Below, in pieces: positions 60,118 to 64,000 of a stretch of 64,000 nucleotides of DNA. The stretch's first letter is position 1. Every line of letters starts with the position of its first letter. Both the position numbers and the translations under genes were made by a program. A model generated the notes under the pieces. The model was not told the DNA's origin. It made no database searches and was given only the letters and a program-made list of their open reading frames with translations. Source of the stretch: Amycolatopsis vancoresmycina (GTDB lineage: Bacteria > Actinomycetota > Actinomycetes > Mycobacteriales > Pseudonocardiaceae); NCBI RefSeq assembly GCF_000716785.1, contig NZ_JNYY01000024.1:30021-94020 (forward strand), read 5' to 3'.

Positions 60118-60143
60118 ATTTCATCATAGCCGACGAGGTGCGC

Positions 60144-61133
60144 GTGAAGATCCTCTTGTTCGGCCGGGGCGCGATCGCCACGGTGCACGGCTGGGCCCTG
60201 GAACGAGCCGGGCATGACGTCGAGTTCTACGTCCGTCCGGGCCGCGCGTCGGCTTACGGGGAGGCAGTGGATCTCGACCTGCTCGACGCGCGCAAGCGGG
60301 TGTGGGGGCAGCGCGTCGTCCAGGCGTGGCCGGTGCGCTACCGCGAGCAGCTGGCGCCCGGGCACGACTACGACCTGATCGTGCTGAGCGTGCCGCACCA
60401 CCGGCTCCCGGAGGCGGCCGCGTTCCTGGCTCCGCGCATCGGCAACGCCACGGTGCTGGTGTTCGGCAACATCTGGGCCGAGCCGCTGACCGCGATCGGC
60501 GCCCTTCCGGTCGAGCAGGTGGCCTGGGGCTTCCCGCTGGCCGGCGGTGGCTTCGGCGAGGACGGCGTGCTCCGCGGGACACTGCTGCCGGGGGTCGTCT
60601 TCGGCACTTTGGACGGGCCGCCGACCGAGCGCGAGCGCGCGACGCGGCGGGTGTTCCGCGAGGCCGGCTTCCGGGTCCGGGAGAAGCGGGATTTCCGCGG
60701 CTGGCTGTGGCGCCATTTCGTGGTGAACGCGGGCCTGCACGCGCAGGGCGTGCGGCGGGGGACGCTGTCCGACCTGCCGGGGGCGACGGCCGACCTGCGC
60801 GAGGCGCTGCTGACCGGCCGCGAGCTCCTGCCGGTGCTCGAGGCGCGCGGCGTCGATCCGCGACGCGGCACGCTGGGGCTGCGGGCCCCGACCTGCCTGA
60901 CGGCCCCGGCGCTGGCGTGGATGACCGCGCACGTCCCGCTGGTGCGCCGGAGTTTCGAGGCCCAGCGCGACCCCGGTGCGGAGGAACCCCGGGCGGTCTG
61001 CCGGGACGCACTGGCCGAAGCACGGCGGCTGGGCATTGCGGTGCCACGGCTGGAAGCGCTGGAGGCGAGCGCGGGGCCGGCCGTGCGGGGCGACGCACCG
61101 GCGCCGCCCCGCAACCGGGCTACTGGATCGTGA
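60144..61133 (+). CDS. Ketopantoate reductase (PanE/ApbA)-like protein
   Basis: A 329-residue NADPH-binding protein of the ketopantoate reductase family. The N-terminal Rossmann motif reads LLFGRGAIATVHGWALERAG, and HDVEFYVRPGRA carries the NADPH-phosphate contact. The C-terminal helical domain has WRHFVVNAGLHAQ. The control by a divergent TetR suggests an inducible reductase for a xenobiotic or other 2-keto compound rather than housekeeping pantothenate synthesis. Start GTG 60144 has GAGGTG 4 bases upstream. The 3' end overlaps the convergent GH3 gene by 14 bp. Confidence 0.85.
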   Translation: MKILLFGRGAIATVHGWALERAGHDVEFYVRPGRASAYGEAVDLDLLDARKRVWGQRVVQAWPVRYREQLAPGHDYDLIVLSVPHHRLPEAAAFLAPRIGNATVLVFGNIWAEPLTAIGALPVEQVAWGFPLAGGGFGEDGVLRGTLLPGVVFGTLDGPPTERERATRRVFREAGFRVREKRDFRGWLWRHFVVNAGLHAQGVRRGTLSDLPGATADLREALLTGRELLPVLEARGVDPRRGTLGLRAPTCLTAPALAWMTAHVPLVRRSFEAQRDPGAEEPRAVCRDALAEARRLGIAVPRLEALEASAGPAVRGDAPAPPRNRATGS

Positions 61134-63567
61134 ACGGCGCCGACACGTCCACCGCGTACGGCGTCGTGCTGTTCTTGTCCAGCTGCAGCACATAACCGCC
61201 CGGCACCACGACAGGCGGGCCGGACGCGTTGATGTCCCCCGCGCTTTCGGCCAGCACCGCGGCCGGGAAGGAGACGCGCACGACCTGTGACCGGCCCGGG
61301 TCGAGCGTCACCCGCGCGAACCCGGCCAGCCGTTGCGGCGGGACGGCCACCGGGCTCACCGGCTGGGCCACGTACACCGGCACGATGTCGGTGCCGGCCC
61401 GGGTTCCGGTGTTGGTGACGGTGAACGTCGCGGTGACCGTGCCGCCGCGCGCGACCTTCGGCGTCACCGCCAGGTTCGTGTGGGTGAACGTCGTGTAGGA
61501 AAGGCCGTAGCCGAACGGGAACTGCGGGTTGTACGCGTTGCCCGCCCCGGAGGCGGTGCTGGGCAGCTGGTCGAAGAACTTCGGCTGGTCGCCGAGCGGG
61601 GACGGGGCCGTGCCGGCGAAGTCGGCGCCGACGGCCGGCGCGTCGGACGGCCAGCTGATCGGCAGCTTGCCCGCCGGGTTCGTCTTGCCGAACAACACAT
61701 CCGCCACCGCCGTGCCGGCTTCGGTGCTGCCCTGGTAGGCCATCAGCACCGCGTTCGCCTTCTCCGCCGGGCCCAGCCCGACCGGCCGGCCCGCGACGAC
61801 CACGACGATCACCGGCTTGCCGGTCGCCTCCAGCGCCGCGATGAGAGCCTGCTGGTCGGGGGCCAAAGCCGGAGCCGGGTTGTCGCCCAGCCCTTCGGCG
61901 TAAGCCTTCTCCCCCACCACCGCGACATAGGCACTGGTGCTCGCGGCCGCCGCGACGGCGCTGGCCTGGTCCGGCGCGTAGACCGCGGCCGGGTCCGCGG
62001 CCCGGATCCCGTTCAGCACGGTGGTTCCCGGCGGGATCTGGTTGTCGGGGCCCATGCAGCACACGTGCCCGGCACCCGCCACGCCCTGCCAGCTCACGCT
62101 CCAGCCGCCGAGCTGGTTGGTCATCGAGTCCGCACTCGGGCCGGTCACCACGACCTTCGCCCCGGCCGGCACCGGCAGCGCGTTGTTTTCGTTGCGCAGC
62201 AAGGTGATCGACTCCCGCGCGGCCTTCAGCGTCTGGTCGCGGCTGGCGGTGACGGCGGCGTCGGCGGCGTTCGCGTCGACGCACGGTTTCGCCGGGTCGG
62301 CCACGCACGGCTGGTCGAACAGGCCGAGCTGGAACTTCAGCGTCAGGATGCGGCGCACCGCCTGGTCGATCCGCGCGTGCGAGATCTTGCCCGTGCCGAC
62401 GGCCTGCAGAATCGCGGCCTGCCACCCGGCCGGGTCGGAGACCTGCATGCTCATGTCGACGCCCGCGTTCACGGCGGCGGCGATGGCACCCGGGAGATCC
62501 GCCGCGATGTGGTACGCGGTCTGCAGTGCGGTGACGTCCTGGTAGTCGCTGATCACGACGCCCGGGAAGTGCAGCTGGTCGCGCAGGACGTCGGTCAGCA
62601 GGTAGTGCGACGAGGTGGCGGGAACGCCGTTGATCGAACCCGAGTTGACCATCACCGTCCCGGCGCCCGCGTCGATCCCGGCCGCGTACGACGGCAGGAT
62701 CGTCGTCTGGAGGTAGTTCATCGGGAGCAGCGCCTCGGTCCGGTCGTGGCCGTTGACCGACTGCGAGTAGCCGGCGAAGTGCTTGACCGTCGCGCTGACG
62801 TTGAGCTCACCGCGCTTGCCGGGCGCCTGCATGCCCTTGATGTTCGCGGCCCCCATCGCGGCCGCCAGGACCGGTTGCTCGGCCCAGGTTTCGTAGGTGC
62901 GGCCCCACCGGTTGTCGCGCGCGATGTCCTGGACCGGGGCGAAGTCCCACGTCCAGCCGGTGGCGCGCAGGGCGTCCGCGGTCGCCTTGCCGCCGGCCTG
63001 GGCGAGCGCGGGGTCCCAGGTGGCGCCCATGCCGATCGACTGCGGGAACAGCGGCGCCTGCCACGGGTGCCCGAAGCCGTGCACCGCGTCGACGCCGAAC
63101 ACCACGGGCAGGTGCAGGCGGGAGTTCTTGATCGCGAACTGCTGGATGGTGTTGTACTCGGTGGCCCAGTCGTAACCGGTGTTGCCCACGCCGCCCTTGC
63201 CGGTGGTGTCGACCGGGTTCTCGGTACCGCCGGCGAGGATCGAGCCGACGTTGGCGTCGACCAGGATCTTGCGCATGCAGTCGGGGTTGGGCAGGTTGAA
63301 CCCGTTGTTGCCGCACGTGGTGCCGTTCGGGTCGGTCAGCGTGGTGACCAGCTGCTGGTCCATCTGGCCGACCTTCTCGGGCAACGTCATGGCGCGCAGC
63401 AGCGCGTCCACCCGCGCCGGCACCGGCCGGTGGGTGTCCAGCCAGGGCGCGACGCCCAGGTCGATTGCCGCACTGCTGCTGGCGGTGAACGCGGGAACCG
63501 CGAGCAAGGCCGCGGCCGCGAGCACCGTGACGGTGGCGCGGGTACTGCGTCTGTGGTTGCGGAACAC
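61120..63567 (-). CDS. Secreted glycoside hydrolase family 3 beta-glucosidase-like enzyme
   Basis: An 815-residue exported GH3 enzyme. It contains a signal peptide (about 1-34, ending TASSSAA), the (beta/alpha)8 domain, the nucleophile Asp341 in VVISDYQDV, the alpha/beta sandwich domain (VVVTGPSADSMTNQLGGW; likely acid/base Glu in VGEKAYAEG), and a C-terminal fibronectin-III-like domain (RGGTVTATFTVTNTG). The family removes terminal beta-linked glucose or xylose. Start GTG 63567 has AAGGAGGT 5 bases away, much better than ATG 63630. It would complement the GH2 enzyme in polysaccharide use. Confidence 0.93.
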   Translation of the reverse strand: MFRNHRRSTRATVTVLAAAALLAVPAFTASSSAAIDLGVAPWLDTHRPVPARVDALLRAMTLPEKVGQMDQQLVTTLTDPNGTTCGNNGFNLPNPDCMRKILVDANVGSILAGGTENPVDTTGKGGVGNTGYDWATEYNTIQQFAIKNSRLHLPVVFGVDAVHGFGHPWQAPLFPQSIGMGATWDPALAQAGGKATADALRATGWTWDFAPVQDIARDNRWGRTYETWAEQPVLAAAMGAANIKGMQAPGKRGELNVSATVKHFAGYSQSVNGHDRTEALLPMNYLQTTILPSYAAGIDAGAGTVMVNSGSINGVPATSSHYLLTDVLRDQLHFPGVVISDYQDVTALQTAYHIAADLPGAIAAAVNAGVDMSMQVSDPAGWQAAILQAVGTGKISHARIDQAVRRILTLKFQLGLFDQPCVADPAKPCVDANAADAAVTASRDQTLKAARESITLLRNENNALPVPAGAKVVVTGPSADSMTNQLGGWSVSWQGVAGAGHVCCMGPDNQIPPGTTVLNGIRAADPAAVYAPDQASAVAAAASTSAYVAVVGEKAYAEGLGDNPAPALAPDQQALIAALEATGKPVIVVVVAGRPVGLGPAEKANAVLMAYQGSTEAGTAVADVLFGKTNPAGKLPISWPSDAPAVGADFAGTAPSPLGDQPKFFDQLPSTASGAGNAYNPQFPFGYGLSYTTFTHTNLAVTPKVARGGTVTATFTVTNTGTRAGTDIVPVYVAQPVSPVAVPPQRLAGFARVTLDPGRSQVVRVSFPAAVLAESAGDINASGPPVVVPGGYVLQLDKNSTTPYAVDVSAPFTIQ

Positions 63568-63826
63568 CTGACCTCCTTGAGCCGTGGTCGGCACCGACCG
63601 GCCGCATGGGTGCGAGCGCACGGTAGGCACGTTCGCCAGGGCTGTAAAGCGCCGAACGGCGGCCGGTCCGGGTTCGGCCGGTCGAGGGTCGTCGTGTCAG
63701 GGGCGGTGTCAGCGCGGTGGCCGTTCGGTGTCAGGACGGGAGGCGATCGTGGTTCCCGTGATCAGGTCATCGATCGCGGACGCAGCCACCGGCTGCGTCA
63801 CCACACCCGAGATTCCGGAGAACACG

Positions 63827-64000
63827 ATGCAGAAGTCCGCCACCCCCGCCCGTCCCGAACTGCAGCAGGCCCTCCAGGCGTTCGTCGACGCCGGATTCGC
63901 CGCCGCGCAGATCCGCGTGCACGACGAGCACGGCGACTGGGCCGGCACCGCCGGAGTCAGCGAGCTGGGCACCACCACCGAGCCACCGGCCGACGGGCAG
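63827..64000 (+). CDS. Serine hydrolase (beta-lactamase/D-Ala-D-Ala carboxypeptidase-like), 3' end outside window
   Basis: Fifty-eight codons read into the right edge. LQQALQAFVDAGFAAAQIRV and HDEHGDWAGTAGVSELG resemble the N-terminus of actinomycete class C beta-lactamase-related serine hydrolases, ahead of the SxxK motif, which is not yet reached. GGAG lies 7 bases before ATG 63827. The frame is open further upstream (GTG 63751), which could add residues but no clear signal peptide. Confidence 0.65.
   Translation, partial: MQKSATPARPELQQALQAFVDAGFAAAQIRVHDEHGDWAGTAGVSELGTTTEPPADGQ

Noticed and set aside
1..64000. CRISPR arrays, tRNA/rRNA genes, insertion sequences, prophage or integrase genes
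   Set aside because: No regularly spaced repeats, no tRNA-like cloverleaf that I could recognise and no transposase or integrase motifs were found by eye. A tRNA scan could still find something small.

Overview
The window is a stretch of actinomycete chromosome. GC is very high throughout, start codons are often GTG or TTG, Shine-Dalgarno boxes are purine-rich, and stop/start overlaps (ATGA, TGATG, GTGA) are common. Gene content points to a Pseudonocardiaceae-type organism such as Amycolatopsis: a BhaA-like flavin halogenase, a SARP/AfsR regulator, a cutinase, an FAAL ligase, and a sugar ABC transporter with no ATPase of its own. This placement is inferred from content, not from a database match. 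I saw no rRNA, tRNA, CRISPR array, insertion sequence or prophage.

Layout. (1) 1-6941 holds a cell-envelope lipid group: a fatty-acyl-AMP ligase cut by the left edge, an antigen-85-like esterase, an MFS exporter, an MMPL/RND transporter and a secreted cutinase. (2) 6942-13847 is an aromatic-ring catabolic operon of six genes with a divergent LysR regulator, followed by an MFS transporter and a membrane protein. (3) 15812-21314 is a redox locus: a Rieske domain fused to a thiamine-diphosphate enzyme, a flavodoxin-family reductase and a cation/proton antiporter, then an ECF sigma factor with a zinc-finger anti-sigma. (4) 21400-26717 holds a secreted GH2 glycosidase behind a perfect LacI-type palindrome, and a four-domain SpoIIE-type phosphatase. 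(5) 26745-33999 is a candidate signalling or immunity island: a CHAT protease with a long helical region, a divergent protein with a class III nucleotide-cyclase-like core, a TIR protein, a CRP-family cyclic-nucleotide regulator and a four-helix membrane protein.

(6) 34011-38492 contains small proteins and a SARP/NB-ARC/TPR regulator. (7) 38432-45827 is a tightly coupled biosynthetic operon: type II thioesterase, stand-alone A-PCP NRPS module, glycopeptide-type halogenase, antiporter and tyrosine phenol-lyase-like enzyme. It is followed by a decayed ABC ATPase that is joined out of frame to the tail of a response regulator. (8) 46387-50716 contains a phosphotransferase, an enolase, an OsmC protein and a membrane protein. 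(9) 50842-59487 is a sugar-acid uptake and catabolism locus: RraA-like aldolase, two enolase-superfamily dehydratases, a MalF-MalG permease fused into one chain, a binding lipoprotein, a Gfo/Idh/MocA oxidoreductase and a GntR regulator. (10) 59495-64000 has a TetR regulator divergent from a ketopantoate-reductase-like gene, a secreted GH3 enzyme and the start of a serine hydrolase.

The most interesting parts are the CHAT/cyclase-like/TIR/CRP island, the five-gene halogenase/tyrosine-lyase operon, the Rieske-ThDP fusion, and the mycolate-locus-like set at the left end.
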